Assembly: GCA_041402125.1 (NCBI GenBank)
Contig: JAWKSY010000003.1
Location: forward strand, 1 to 64,000
Reading direction: 5' to 3'
DNA: 64,000 bases
Source of the DNA: JAWKSY01 sp041402125
GTDB taxonomy: Bacteria > Planctomycetota > GCA-002687715 > DRQF01
The notes beneath the pieces are model-generated. The model saw only the letters and a list, made by a program, of their open reading frames with translations. It did not search any database and had not been told where the DNA came from. The translations under genes and the position numbers were made by a program. Positions 7,313 through 16,808 of this stretch are shown here, in pieces (the first letter of the stretch is position 1; each line of letters begins with the position of its first letter).

Positions 7313-10087
7313 TCAGACGGTGGCCGGGTTCCGGCTCGCCTTGCTCTTCTCGGCCGCGGCCTCCTCGCGGTTGTTCAGCCAGACGAGCACCGGGCTCGCG
7401 ATGAACACCGAGGAGTAGGTACCGACGATGATGCCGACGAGCAGGGTGAAGGCGAATCCTTCCAGCGGGCTCTCGATGCCGAGGCTGCTGAAGAAGATCG
7501 CCGCCACCACGACCGCCGTCGTGGCCGAGGTGAGGATCGTGCGCGAGAGCGTCTGGTTCACCGAGCGGTTGACGACGTCCGCGAAGGTGCCGCGCATGTT
7601 GCCGCGGTTCTCACGGATGCGGTCGAACACGATGATCGTGTCGTTCAGCGAGTAACCGATGATCGTCAGGAAGGCCGCGATGACGTCGAGCGTGATCGGG
7701 ACGTTGACGAGTCCGGAGACCTTGCAGGCCACCGTCACGCCGAGCGCGACGAGGACGTCGTGCACGAGGGCGATGGTCGCCGCGAAGCCGTACTTCACTT
7801 CCTTGAAGCGGAACCAGATGTAGCCGAGGATCAGCACGAGCGCGGCCAGCATGGCCTGGATCGCGGAGGACTTGAGGTCGGCGACGACCTTCGGTCCCAC
7901 GAAGCGCACCTCCTGGAAGGGCGTCGAGGCCGACATCGTCTCGCCCGCCTCGCGGATCGCGTCGTAGAGGCCGGTCTCGACCGACGCCCGCTTGGCGGCG
8001 GTCACGGTGCCGCCGATCTGCCAGACCTCGGTGCCGTTGACCTTCGACTTGTCGATCTCCTGGATGCGGTCCGCCCGCGGCGTCTCGATCCCCGCCTTCC
8101 GCATCACCTCGAGGACCTGGTCCTGGGTGGCGGTGGAGGTGAGGTTGAGGCGCGCCTCCCAGGCGGTTCCCTCGTCCGAGAAGGAGACGCCGGTCAGCGT
8201 GCGCGAGACGAGCTTGCCCGAGAACACGCTCTCGATCTCGCTCTGGATCGCGTCGTACTCGTCCTCACCGTCGGCGCGCGAGGCGGCCGACTTCTCCGGC
8301 GGGTGGTAGTCGAGGTTCACCTTCACGACCCCCGACTTGCCGTCGACGGGGTCGATCATCGTGATCTCGATGTTCTCGTACTTGCCGAGGCCCGCGATGC
8401 GATCGCGGACGTCGGCCTCGGCGAGGGCCTCGTTGAAGGCCAGACGCATCGAGGTGCCGCCGTTGAAGTCGAGTCCGTACTTGCTGCGGCCCGTCGCGAA
8501 GGTGACGACGATGCCGAAGGTCGCCGCGAGGAGCGAGATGATCGCGAACTTCTTGAAGCGCGAGACGAAGTCGATCTTCAGGTGGGACGGCAGGACGCCG
8601 CGGTAGTTGAACTCCTTCATCCCGCCGCGCTTCAGGACCATGCCCATCATGGTCCGCGTCAGGTAGAGCGCGGAGAACATCGTGCAGACGATGCCGGCCA
8701 TGAGGGTGATGCCGAAGCCCTTGATCGGTCCCTTGCCGTAGAAGTACAGCAGGGCCGCGACGATGAAGGTCGTCAGGTTGGCGTCGAAGATGGTGACGAA
8801 GGCGCGGTCGAAGCCGTTCTTCGCGGCCTGCAGCGGCGCCTTGCCCTTCGCGATCTCCTCGCGGATGCGCTCGAAGATGAGGATGTTCGCGTCGACCGCC
8901 ATACCGACGGTCAGCACCAGACCGGCGATGCCGGGCAGGGTCAGCGAGGCCTCGAGGAGCATCAGGACGCCGAAGATCAGCACGAAGTTGGCGACCAGCG
9001 CGAGGACCGCGATGAGGCCCGAGCTCCGGTAGTAGTAGAGCATCATGCCGACGACGACGAGCATGCCGAACAGGAAGGCCATCATGCCGTGCTCGATGGC
9101 CGTCTTGCCGAGCGTCGCGCCGATCTCGTCCTGCGAGACCAGCTTCGGGCGCAGCTTGAGCGAGCCCGACTTGAGGCAGTTGATCAGCCAGGACTGCTCG
9201 GCCTCTGTGTAGCCGCCGCCCTTGGTGATCTGGACGTTGTCGGTGAGCGTTCCCTGGATGTTCGCGCTGCTCCAGAGCTCGTTGTTGAGCACGAGGCAGA
9301 TCGAACGTCCGGTGTACTTGCCGGTGTAGAGGCCGAAGTCGTTCTGGTACTGCTCGAGGACCTTGTAGGTGACGGCGCGGCCGCCGTTCTGGTCGAAGTC
9401 CTTGCGGGCGTCCTTGATCGAACGGCCGGTGAAGCCCTCGTAGCCGCGCGACTCGTCCCAGTACTCGGGATCGAAGTAGACCCACTCGCCTTCGAGCTCC
9501 GCGGGACGATTGAGCTTCGTGTCGCGGTACGTGGCCAGCGCGGCCTCGTACTCCGCATCGGTCATCTTGTCCGTTCGCTGCGGCAGCCTCGGCACGAAGG
9601 CGAAGCCCTTCGGCGCCACGTAGGGCTGGCCGGCTTCGAGCTTGGCCCTCCGGTCATCGGTCGCCGTCCTCTTGTTGAAGCGGAAGCCGTCGTAGCCGAG
9701 ATCGCGGTCTTCCGCGATGATCGGGAACGTGAGCTGACCGACCTGGGTCATGCGCTCGCGGATCTGGTCGGCCTGGGCCTTCGTGAAGTTCGCCAGGTAG
9801 AGCGAGATGTAGCGCTCGCCTTCCTGACGGATCTGGATGTCCTTCACGCCCTGGTCGTTGATGCGCTGCGAGATGACCGTGATGGTGTCACTGACCTCGT
9901 CGGCCGTGATGTCCTCGGCCTCGCTGGCGTTGCCGCCCGCGTCGAGCTGCTCGACCTCATAGGTCAGGATGCTGCCACCGCGGAGGTCGATGCCGAGGTT
10001 GATCGGCCAGTTGAGCGCGATGCAGAGGCCCGCGAGGCCCAGCACCACGATCGACACCACGTAACGGGTCATGAGATTGTTGGTCAC
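7313..10087 (-). CDS. secDF: Fused protein translocase subunit SecDF
   Basis: A single 924-residue chain joins SecD and SecF, the proton-driven factors that help pull secreted proteins out through SecYEG. The first membrane span (about 7-26) is followed by the SecD motif GIDLRGGS, a long periplasmic part, and SecD spans near VGMAVDANILIFERIREE. The SecF half starts around residue 500, with YGLDFNGGTSMRLAF and the matching SLNDTIIVFDRIREN motif. The length and the two related FERIREE/FDRIREN signatures confirm a fusion rather than two genes. It lies 103 bases after rplS on the same strand and before a strong terminator. YajC is not in the window. Confidence 0.95.
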   Translation of the reverse strand: MTNNLMTRYVVSIVVLGLAGLCIALNWPINLGIDLRGGSILTYEVEQLDAGGNASEAEDITADEVSDTITVISQRINDQGVKDIQIRQEGERYISLYLANFTKAQADQIRERMTQVGQLTFPIIAEDRDLGYDGFRFNKRTATDDRRAKLEAGQPYVAPKGFAFVPRLPQRTDKMTDAEYEAALATYRDTKLNRPAELEGEWVYFDPEYWDESRGYEGFTGRSIKDARKDFDQNGGRAVTYKVLEQYQNDFGLYTGKYTGRSICLVLNNELWSSANIQGTLTDNVQITKGGGYTEAEQSWLINCLKSGSLKLRPKLVSQDEIGATLGKTAIEHGMMAFLFGMLVVVGMMLYYYRSSGLIAVLALVANFVLIFGVLMLLEASLTLPGIAGLVLTVGMAVDANILIFERIREEIAKGKAPLQAAKNGFDRAFVTIFDANLTTFIVAALLYFYGKGPIKGFGITLMAGIVCTMFSALYLTRTMMGMVLKRGGMKEFNYRGVLPSHLKIDFVSRFKKFAIISLLAATFGIVVTFATGRSKYGLDFNGGTSMRLAFNEALAEADVRDRIAGLGKYENIEITMIDPVDGKSGVVKVNLDYHPPEKSAASRADGEDEYDAIQSEIESVFSGKLVSRTLTGVSFSDEGTAWEARLNLTSTATQDQVLEVMRKAGIETPRADRIQEIDKSKVNGTEVWQIGGTVTAAKRASVETGLYDAIREAGETMSASTPFQEVRFVGPKVVADLKSSAIQAMLAALVLILGYIWFRFKEVKYGFAATIALVHDVLVALGVTVACKVSGLVNVPITLDVIAAFLTIIGYSLNDTIIVFDRIRENRGNMRGTFADVVNRSVNQTLSRTILTSATTAVVVAAIFFSSLGIESPLEGFAFTLLVGIIVGTYSSVFIASPVLVWLNNREEAAAEKSKASRNPATV

Positions 10088-10190
10088 CGCTCCAACTCCT
10101 TCGAGCGTGTATCAGCGTGAAACGAAGGCGTCCGGGCCGGGCGAGGAACGCCGGACCCGGACCGCGACGGACGGCCTCGCGGCCGGGGCG

Positions 10191-10550
10191 TCAGGCCTCG
10201 CTCTTGCCTTCGATCTTCTCCTTGACCTTCGTCGCCTTGCCGACGCGGTCGCGGAGGTAGTACAGCTTGGCGCGACGGATGTCGCCGCGGCGCACGACGG
10301 AGATCGACTCGACCTTCGGCGAGTGGAGGGGGAAGGTGCGCTCGACGCCCTCGCCCTGCACGATGCGACGGACCGTCACGGCCTCGGCCGGACCGCGGCC
10401 GCGGCGCGCGATCACGGTGCCGTTGAAGATCTGCGTGCGCTCCTTGTTGCCTTCCTTGATCTTCACCGCGACGTCCACGGTGTCACCGATCCGGAAGTCG
10501 AACTGGGTGGACTTCATCCACTGGTTTTCGAGGTCGCTGTAGTTGTCCAT
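10191..10550 (-). CDS. rplS: 50S ribosomal protein L19
   Basis: Length is 119 residues from ATG 10550 (MDNYSDLENQ). The family core is plain: IGDTVDVAVKIKEGNKERTQIFNGTVIARRG and FPLHSPKVESISVVRRGDIRRAKLYYLR. L19 sits at the interface of the two ribosomal subunits. An in-frame ATG 26 codons upstream is not supported by homology. It follows trmD by 74 bases, the usual bacterial order, and precedes secDF. Confidence 0.95.
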   Translation of the reverse strand: MDNYSDLENQWMKSTQFDFRIGDTVDVAVKIKEGNKERTQIFNGTVIARRGRGPAEAVTVRRIVQGEGVERTFPLHSPKVESISVVRRGDIRRAKLYYLRDRVGKATKVKEKIEGKSEA

Positions 10551-10624
10551 CGCTCTCACCTCTGCGCTCGCGTTCGGAGCGCCGTCGTTCAAGGCTCCCC
10601 GCGTCCAGCCGGGGAGCGATCGCC

Positions 10625-11362
10625 TCATCCGCGTTCCGACCTCTCGATCGGAGCGCGCCGATTGTCTTCCTCGAGCAGCTCCGGCCGCACGAGGCGTGTC
10701 TTCTCCATCGCGCGCTCGCGGCGCCAGGCCGCGATCTTCGCGTGGTCTCCGGAGCGCAACACCTCCGGCACCTGCATTCCCCGGAACTCGACCGGCCGCG
10801 TGTAATGCGGGTGGTCCAGGATCCCGCCGAGGGCGGGATCGAAGGAATCACAGTGGGCGGAGGCCTCGTCTCCGAGAACTCCGGGGCGGAGTCTAACGAT
10901 GGAATCCGCCAGGACCAACGCCGCCAACTCGCCTTGGGTCAAGACGTAATCGCCGATCGAAACCTCGGTCACCGGAAGCCCCTCGAGGATGCGCTCGTCG
11001 AAGCCCTCGTAGTGGCCGGCGACCAGGACCAACCGTTCGGCCCGGCTCGCCTCGAAGGCCCGGGCCTGGTTCCAGACCTCGCCCTGGGGGCTCGTCAGAA
11101 GGATCGGACAGGACCCGAGTTCGGCGCCGAGGATCGACTCGAGGGCGGCGAAGATCGGCTCGGGCTTCAGGACCATCCCGGGACCGCCGCCGAAGGGGCG
11201 GTCGTCCACCTGGCGGTGCCGGCCGAGGCCCCATTCCCGCAGATCGTGGACCCGGTAGTCGACCGCGCCCTTCTCCGAGGCGATCCCGAGCATGCTCGTC
11301 CCGAGGACGGTTCGCACCATCTCGGGGAAGAGGGTCAGGATCTCGAGGCGGAGCGACGACAT
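10625..11362 (-). CDS. trmD: tRNA (guanine-N1)-methyltransferase
   Basis: TrmD methylates G37 next to the anticodon and prevents frameshifting. The protein has 245 residues from ATG 11362. Signatures are LRLEILTLFPEMV at the start, DDRPFGGGPGMVLKPEP, the SAM-binding trefoil-knot region (LVAGHYEGFDERI and SIGDYVLTQGELAALVLADSIVRL), and the C-terminal DHPHYTRP. In many bacteria rpsP and rimM precede trmD. Here they are absent, and the gene is divergent from ribE across 267 bases in which I see no clear gene. Confidence 0.95.
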   Translation of the reverse strand: MSSLRLEILTLFPEMVRTVLGTSMLGIASEKGAVDYRVHDLREWGLGRHRQVDDRPFGGGPGMVLKPEPIFAALESILGAELGSCPILLTSPQGEVWNQARAFEASRAERLVLVAGHYEGFDERILEGLPVTEVSIGDYVLTQGELAALVLADSIVRLRPGVLGDEASAHCDSFDPALGGILDHPHYTRPVEFRGMQVPEVLRSGDHAKIAAWRRERAMEKTRLVRPELLEEDNRRAPIERSERG

Positions 11363-11629
11363 CAGGGGTCCAAACTCTTGGCGAACAGGACTTTGTGGCA
11401 ATCCGTCCCGCGCTCGACAAGGGCGGGGCGGCGGAAGGGGCGCCCGGCGGGGGAGGATGGAAGATATCCGGCCGGGCCTTGTTCCCCGCGCACGATCTCA
11501 AGTCCCTTGCCGACCGCTGCTTGCGAGCACCCAGCCTCCTCGACCCGCCCCTTGGCCTCGGGCCCCGGAGTTTCCAACATGGCGGGCGTCGAGCGGCCGC
11601 GGGGGCCGGACGGCGCGGAGGAATCGCCC

Positions 11630-12277
11630 GTGTTCACCGGAATCGTGGCCGCCACCGCCCGGATCGAGGCGCTCCGCTCGCTGGGGGACGGCGTCGTCTT
11701 CGAGTGCGAGCTGGGCCCGCTCGCCGCCGACGCCGCCCTCGGCGACTCGATCGCGGTGGACGGCTGCTGCCTGACCATCGAGACCCTCGAGGGGACCCGG
11801 GCCCGCTTCCACGCCGGCCGGGAGACCCTGGGCCTGACCACCCTGGGCGCGCTGCGGGACGGCGACCGCGTCAACCTCGAGCCGGCGCTGGCCCTCGGCG
11901 AGCGCCTGGGCGGTCACCTCGTGAGCGGTCACGTCGACGGGGTCGCCGAGGTCACGGCCGTCGAGCCCGAGGCCACCCAGACCGTCATGCGCTTCCGCCT
12001 GCCTCCCGCGCTCGCGAGCCAGGTCCACCTGAAGGGCTCGATCTGCCTCTCCGGGGTGAGCCTCACCCTGATCGCGGTCGAGGGCCCGGAGGTCGCGGTG
12101 GCCCTGATCCCGCACACCCTCGGCGCGACGACCCTCGGGGAGCGCCGGGCGGGCGACCGCATCAACGTCGAGACCGATCTCATGGGCAAGTGGCTGCACG
12201 CGATGCTGCGGCCCGTCGTCGAGGCCGCCCTCGACGAACGCCTGGGCCCGAAGACCCGCAAGGAAGACCGTCCATGA
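11630..12277 (+). CDS. ribE: Riboflavin synthase alpha chain
   Basis: Riboflavin synthase dismutates two lumazine molecules to riboflavin. The chain of 215 residues contains two similar barrel halves. The first starts FTGIVAATARIEAL with VDGCCLTIE, and the second contains GHLVSGHVDGVAEV and LKGSICLSGVSLTL. I use GTG 11630 because the family begins MFTGIV and GGAGGA stands 8 bases before it. An upstream in-frame ATG at about 11579 would add 17 unrelated residues. Its stop overlaps the trpS start (ATGA). I saw no convincing FMN riboswitch upstream, although one would be common for riboflavin genes. Confidence 0.93.
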   Translation: MFTGIVAATARIEALRSLGDGVVFECELGPLAADAALGDSIAVDGCCLTIETLEGTRARFHAGRETLGLTTLGALRDGDRVNLEPALALGERLGGHLVSGHVDGVAEVTAVEPEATQTVMRFRLPPALASQVHLKGSICLSGVSLTLIAVEGPEVAVALIPHTLGATTLGERRAGDRINVETDLMGKWLHAMLRPVVEAALDERLGPKTRKEDRP

Positions 12278-13251
12278 CCGAGCGCCCGATCTCCCTCACC
12301 GGCATCAAGCCGACCGGCGTGCCGCACATCGGCAACTACCTCGGCGCGATCCGTCCCGCGCTGGCGCTGACCGAGAAGTACCGCGGCTACTACTTCATCG
12401 CCGACTACCACGCGCTCACGTCCGAGAAGGACGGCGAGCGGATGCGCGAGAACATCGTCTCGGTCGCGGCGACCTGGATGGCGCTCGGCCTCGACACCGA
12501 GGCGAACGTCTTCTTCAAGCAGTCCGACATCCCCGAGGTCTGCGAGCTCGCCTGGGTGCTCTCCTGCTTCACCGGCATGGGGCTGCTCTCGCGCGCCCAC
12601 GCCTACAAGGACGCGCAGGCGAAGCAGAAGGAGGTCAACCACGGCCTCTTCGCCTACCCGGTGCTGATGGCGGCCGACATCCTGCTCTACGAGACGAACG
12701 TCGTGCCCGTGGGCCGCGACCAGAAGCAGCACGTCGAGCTCTGCCGCGAGATGGCGGGTTCGGTGAACCACGCCTGGGGCGAGGACACGCTCGTCGTCCC
12801 GGAGCCTCTCGTGCAGGAGGAGGTGGCGACCGTCCCCGGCCTCGACGGCCGGAAGATGAGCAAGAGCTACGACAACACGATCGAGCTCTTCCTGCCGCCG
12901 AAGCAGTCGCGCAAGCGCTTCATGAAGATCGTCACGGGCTCCGAGGCCCTCGAGGATCCGAAGGACCCGACGAACTGCAACGTGATGGCGCTCTTCCGCC
13001 TGATCGCGACGAAGGACGAGATCGCCGACCTCGAGGCGCGCTACCGCGCCGGCAACTTCGGCTACGGCGACGCGAAGCAGCGCCTCTTCGACGCCTGGGA
13101 GGACCTCGTCGCCCCGAAGCGCGCGCGCTACGAGGAACTCATGGCCGACCACGGCGAGGTGAACGCGGCGCTCGCCCGCGGCGCCGACCGCGCCCGCGTC
13201 ACCGCGAACCGGGTCCTCGACCGGGTCCGCCGGCGGGCCGGGTTCCGATAA
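12274..13251 (+). CDS. trpS: Tryptophan--tRNA ligase
   Basis: Class I aminoacyl-tRNA synthetase of 325 residues. The HIGH-type motif is PHIGNYLG near the start and the KMSKS motif is GRKMSKSYDN at about residue 190-200. GRDQKQHVELCREMA is also typical. The start ATG 12274 overlaps the ribE stop by four bases, so the two are translationally coupled, an unusual partner choice. A short hairpin (acccgc/gcgggt, 13254-13270) right after the stop may weakly terminate. Confidence 0.95.
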   Translation: MTERPISLTGIKPTGVPHIGNYLGAIRPALALTEKYRGYYFIADYHALTSEKDGERMRENIVSVAATWMALGLDTEANVFFKQSDIPEVCELAWVLSCFTGMGLLSRAHAYKDAQAKQKEVNHGLFAYPVLMAADILLYETNVVPVGRDQKQHVELCREMAGSVNHAWGEDTLVVPEPLVQEEVATVPGLDGRKMSKSYDNTIELFLPPKQSRKRFMKIVTGSEALEDPKDPTNCNVMALFRLIATKDEIADLEARYRAGNFGYGDAKQRLFDAWEDLVAPKRARYEELMADHGEVNAALARGADRARVTANRVLDRVRRRAGFR

Positions 13252-13346
13252 GAACCCGCCGACTGCGGGTGCTCGCGGATGCGGTCGATGAGGAGGGGAG
13301 AGCGGCCGGCCCGCCGCTCCCTTCCCCACGCCACCGGAGCCCCTCC

Positions 13347-13526
13347 ATGCGACGATTCCTCGCCCTCTGTGCCGTCGGATCCCTGGTCTGCGCCGCCGCT
13401 TGCTCCTCCGGAAGCCAGTCGGCCCACTACCGGGGCGAGTCCGTCCGGAGTTCCTCCTGCTCCTCGGCGAAGGGCGGCTCGGCCGGCTGCATGAAGATTC
13501 AAGTCGTGGCCCCTCGCGGACGATAG
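13347..13526 (+). CDS. Small putative lipoprotein (59 aa)
   Basis: The ATG at 13347 starts MRRFLALCAVGSLVCAAAC, a signal peptide ending in a lipobox-like AAAC. A Ser/Gly/Cys-rich mature peptide of about 40 residues follows. No family is recognised. It belongs to a run of small secreted proteins between trpS and dtd. Coding status is likely because of the clear signal peptide, but the mature part is low in complexity. Confidence 0.5.
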   Translation: MRRFLALCAVGSLVCAAACSSGSQSAHYRGESVRSSSCSSAKGGSAGCMKIQVVAPRGR

Positions 13527-13587
13527 GGAGAACGAGGGTCCCTTCCGGCAGCGGACCCATCCCGGTCCGACCCGAGAGAGGCCCGAC

Positions 13588-14217
13588 ATGCGTACTCCCC
13601 TCGCGTTCACCACGGCGCTCCTGCTCGCCCTGAACTTCCTCCCCGCCTGCGCCTCCAGCGGCGCCGGCGCGGGTTCCGACTCCCGCTCGCGCGGCGAGAC
13701 CGCCTCGGCCGCTCCGGCCCCGGCGCGCCGCACCTCCACGGACGATCTGCCCGAGCCCTCCCGGCTCGTCCACGATCCCGCCGAGGTGCCCGCGGCGGTG
13801 CGGAACATCGAGAAGCACATCGACCCGAAGTCCGGGCTCCTCGCCGACGAGGTCCTGATCGAGGTGTCCAAGAACTACCAGTTCGACGTCAGCCTGGCCG
13901 GTGACCGCGTCGGTCACGTCTTGGCGGGAACGGACGGAACCGACAGAATGGCGATCGGCCCCTCGATCGCGTTCGTCCGCAACCTGAAGATCAAGGCGGA
14001 CCAGAGGATCCGGCTGAGGATCGCCGACTTCGGCACTCGGCCCTTCATCCGCATCACCGCGCGGGGGCGCTGTGCCCACGTCGTCGAGGGCGGAAGTCCC
14101 GGGAGCGTGAAGCGCGCGGATGCCATTCTCATTCGCAACGACAAGATCAGCTACCTCGACGGCGCGCAGACCGCGGCCGCCGCGGCCGAGTTCGTGGGCG
14201 TCGGCGCCGACGACTGA
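13588..14217 (+). CDS. Putative lipoprotein of unknown function (209 aa)
   Basis: The signal peptide is MRTPLAFTTALLLALNFLPAC with lipobox LPAC. An Ala/Ser/Arg-rich linker follows, then a domain of about 140 residues. It contains DVSLAGDRVGHVLAGTDG and FGTRPFIRITARGRCAHVVEGG and looks beta-rich. I recognise no family. ATG 13588 follows GAGAGAGGCCCGAC, a reasonable ribosome site. It is probably co-transcribed with the TPR lipoprotein 22 bases downstream. Confidence 0.7.
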   Translation: MRTPLAFTTALLLALNFLPACASSGAGAGSDSRSRGETASAAPAPARRTSTDDLPEPSRLVHDPAEVPAAVRNIEKHIDPKSGLLADEVLIEVSKNYQFDVSLAGDRVGHVLAGTDGTDRMAIGPSIAFVRNLKIKADQRIRLRIADFGTRPFIRITARGRCAHVVEGGSPGSVKRADAILIRNDKISYLDGAQTAAAAAEFVGVGADD

Positions 14218-14239
14218 TCCCGGCGGCGCGAGCCGTCCG

Positions 14240-15244
14240 ATGATCCGCAGAGAGGGTGGGCTTCCGGCCGCGGCCGGTCGGCTCGCCCTCTTCGCATTCC
14301 TGCTCGCATTCTCGGCCTGCTCCGGCGGACCGCGCACGAGCGACCTCCCGAACGTGAAGGTCGACAGCCGGGTCGCGGCGCGTCGCGCCGCCCACGTCGG
14401 GGAGACCGCCCGCGCGGCCTCGCTCTGGCGAGACCTCCGCCGCGCCAACCCTCGCGATCTCGAGGCCTGGGTGGGGGAGGCCGACGGCGCCCGGGGCGAG
14501 ATGCGCGCGACGCTCCACGCCGAGATCGAATCCTTCCGCTCCGGCCTCACCGAGAAGGACGACCAGGCCGGCGACTTCCGGGCACTCTCGGTCTTCACCG
14601 ACCCCGCGAACGACCCCGCCGCCCGCGAGGCCGCGCTCGAGAATCTCCGCCGCCAGGGCGACGAGTCCGCGATCACGCGCGCGCTCCTCGGACGCATGTA
14701 CCTCGAGCGGGGCGAACCCGCCCGCGCGGAGTCCGAGTGGACGCCGATCGAAGGCGTCCCCTTCGTGCCGCTCTTCGTGCTCGAGGGTCTCGCCGAGGCC
14801 CGTCTCGAGGCGGCCGAGCGCGAAGCCGCGCTCGAGGCACTGCTCGCCGTGGAAGAGCGCGGCGTGGACGACTTCCGTCTCTCCTACAACGTCGGGACCC
14901 TCCTGATGGAGGTCCGCGAGGACTACGAGGGCGCCGCCAAGCGCTTCGCCCGCGCGCGTCACTACCACCCCGACGACCTCGACGTGATCCTGAACCAGTC
15001 GAGCGCGCTCATCCTCGCCGGTAAGACGAAGGAGGGCGGCCGCATCCTCGAGGCCGCGCTCGAGGACCATCCCGACTCGCCCGATCTCCTCTTCAACCTC
15101 GGCGTCTTCTACGCCGACCACGAGAACTCCCCCTCGAAGGCCATCGCGAGCTTCGAGCGCTACCTCGAGGTGGGCGGCGAGTGGAAGCTGCGCGTCGAGC
15201 GCTGGCTGAAGGAGCTGCGCGAGAAGGAGGGCGACCGCTCGTGA
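14240..15244 (+). CDS. TPR-containing lipoprotein
   Basis: Length is 334 residues. The N-terminal signal ends FLLAFSACSGG, with a lipobox around SAC. The rest is helical with tetratricopeptide-like units, clearest at the end (LILAGKTKEGGRILEAALEDHPDSPDLLFNLGVFYADHENSPSKAIASFERYLEVGG). Such lipoproteins scaffold envelope complexes, and the partner is unknown. I use ATG 14240, where the signal peptide begins. Its stop overlaps the next start (GTGA). Confidence 0.75.
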   Translation: MIRREGGLPAAAGRLALFAFLLAFSACSGGPRTSDLPNVKVDSRVAARRAAHVGETARAASLWRDLRRANPRDLEAWVGEADGARGEMRATLHAEIESFRSGLTEKDDQAGDFRALSVFTDPANDPAAREAALENLRRQGDESAITRALLGRMYLERGEPARAESEWTPIEGVPFVPLFVLEGLAEARLEAAEREAALEALLAVEERGVDDFRLSYNVGTLLMEVREDYEGAAKRFARARHYHPDDLDVILNQSSALILAGKTKEGGRILEAALEDHPDSPDLLFNLGVFYADHENSPSKAIASFERYLEVGGEWKLRVERWLKELREKEGDRS

Positions 15245-15732
15245 GCCGCCACGCCGCCGAGACCGCCTGGATGCGCGCGCGCATCAGCGAGCTGCTCGAG
15301 GAGCAGGGCTTCGCGCGCGTCGTCGACCACTTCGACGAGGGCGGCACCTGGACGGGCGAGTTCCACCGCGACCCGGAGGACCCGGACGAGGGCATCGCGC
15401 TCTGGGTCATCAAGCCCGCCGCCGCGCCCTACGCGAGCGTCGGCCTCGTCGTCCCGCTCGCGCCGGCCGGCGATCTCGCCGAGCTCGAGGAGCGGCTCGA
15501 GATCGTCTCCGACCACGACCTCGCCTTCGCGCCGGCCCAGGGCGACCGCAACGCCCAGCTCAGCCTCCGCGTCCTGGCCTCCGGCCTCGCGCGCGAGGAT
15601 CTCGATCTCCACCTCGCCAACCTCCTCGCCTGCCGCGAGAGCCTCCTCGACCGCGAGGACGAGGCGGTGCGGGCCGAGGCCGCGCGGCAGATCGAGCTCC
15701 TGCCGCTCGACGACGAGGACGCGCTCGCTTGA
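15241..15732 (+). CDS. Hypothetical acidic protein (163 aa)
   Basis: GTG 15241 overlaps the stop of the TPR lipoprotein (GTGA), and its own stop overlaps the dtd start (TTGA), so it sits in a tightly coupled three-gene run. The protein is soluble, with no signal peptide. Alternating strand and helix text (TWTGEFHRDPED, ALWVIKPAA, YASVGLVVPLA) suggests a compact alpha/beta fold. I do not recognise a family. Confidence 0.65.
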   Translation: MSRHAAETAWMRARISELLEEQGFARVVDHFDEGGTWTGEFHRDPEDPDEGIALWVIKPAAAPYASVGLVVPLAPAGDLAELEERLEIVSDHDLAFAPAQGDRNAQLSLRVLASGLAREDLDLHLANLLACRESLLDREDEAVRAEAARQIELLPLDDEDALA

Positions 15733-16166
15733 GGGTGGTGCTGCAGCGCGTCGCCCGCGCCTCGGTGCGGGTCGAGGGCGAGATCGTCGGCGCCATCGAG
15801 CGCGGTCTCCTGCTCCTCGTCGGCATCGCGCCCGGCGACGACGAGAAGACCCTCGTCTGGATGGCCGACAAGATCGCGGGCCTCAGGATCTTCCCCGACG
15901 AGGCCGGCCTCATGAACCGCTCCGTCACCGAGGTGGACGGCCGCGTCCTCGCGGTGAGTCAGTTCACGCTGCTGGGTGACGCCCGGAAGGGCCGCCGCCC
16001 GAGCTTCATCGGAGCGGCCCCGCCCGAGATCGCCGAGCCGCTCTTCGATCGCTTCCGCGCGCTCCTCGCCGAACGCTGTGGCGAGGTGGCCGCCGGCCGC
16101 TTCGGCGCGCACATGGAGGTCGAGCTCCTGAACGACGGTCCGGTGACGCTGGTCCTCGAGCGCTGA
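15729..16166 (+). CDS. dtd: D-aminoacyl-tRNA deacylase
   Basis: Dtd removes D-amino acids and glycine wrongly attached to tRNAs. The protein has 145 residues and shows MRVVLQRVARASVRVEGE at the start. The catalytic SQFTLLGD motif and the NDGPVT motif near the C-terminus, which contacts the tRNA end, are both present. The start is a TTG at 15729 overlapping the upstream stop. No other start would keep the strongly conserved MRVVLQRV sequence. Confidence 0.95.
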   Translation: MRVVLQRVARASVRVEGEIVGAIERGLLLLVGIAPGDDEKTLVWMADKIAGLRIFPDEAGLMNRSVTEVDGRVLAVSQFTLLGDARKGRRPSFIGAAPPEIAEPLFDRFRALLAERCGEVAAGRFGAHMEVELLNDGPVTLVLER

Positions 16167-16175
16167 GGAACGCGG

Positions 16176-16712
16176 TCAGAGCCGACCGAGCCGGGCGGAG
16201 GCGCTGCGCGCGCTCGGCCCGCCCTCCATCGCCAGCGTGAAGGCCAGCGCGAGCGCATCGCTCGCATCGAGCGGCTCGGGGGGCGCGCTCATCCGCAACA
16301 GCCGCGTCAGCATGAACTGCACCTGGGTCTTGTCGGCCCGGCCGTTCCCGACGAGCGCCTTCTTCACCGAAGCGGTCGGGTACTCGTGCGTCTCGATCCC
16401 GAGCCGGGCGCAGGTGAGGAGCAGCGAGCCCCGCGCCTCGCCGAGGCGCAGCGCCGACTGGACGTTCTTGCCGAAGAAGGCTTGCTCGATCGCGACCGCG
16501 TCGGGCCGGGTCCGCGCGAGCAGCGCCTCGAGCCCCTCGGTGATCTGGAGCAGGCGACGGGGGAGGGGGGTGCCGGCCGAGGTCTTCCAGCAGCCGTACT
16601 CGACGCAGGAGAGACGCGAGCCCTCGCGCGAGACGAGGCCCCAGCCCGTCACCGCGGTTCCCGGGTCGAGCCCCAGGACGAGGCGGCCCCTGCGTTCGAT
16701 CCCTTCACCCAT
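16176..16712 (-). CDS. ruvC: Crossover junction endodeoxyribonuclease RuvC
   Basis: RuvC cuts Holliday junctions during recombination. The chain of 178 residues carries the acidic active site: Asp in LGLDPGT, Glu in VAIEQAFFGKN, and the C-terminal acidic pair in DASDALALA. TASVKKALVGNGRADKTQV is also typical. ruvA and ruvB are not adjacent. It converges with dtd and is divergent from ispD. Confidence 0.93.
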   Translation of the reverse strand: MGEGIERRGRLVLGLDPGTAVTGWGLVSREGSRLSCVEYGCWKTSAGTPLPRRLLQITEGLEALLARTRPDAVAIEQAFFGKNVQSALRLGEARGSLLLTCARLGIETHEYPTASVKKALVGNGRADKTQVQFMLTRLLRMSAPPEPLDASDALALAFTLAMEGGPSARSASARLGRL

Positions 16713-16808
16713 GCCGGCATCCTACCCGAATGGGGCCCGCCCCGAGGCCCGGCGGACGCCGCCGCCCCGCCTTGTTAGATTGCGCCCCCTGGATCGGAGA
16801 AGCGGGCG

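Noticed and set aside
6920..10120. A 1066-residue plus-strand reading frame opposite secDF
   Set aside because: It is antisense to the clear SecDF gene, very rich in Arg, Asp and Glu, and shows no family signatures. It is a shadow of GC-rich codon structure.
11363..11629. FMN riboswitch upstream of ribE
   Set aside because: I looked for the conserved RFN helices and the AGGGxGC-type core and found no convincing set. The ribosome site alone explains the start.
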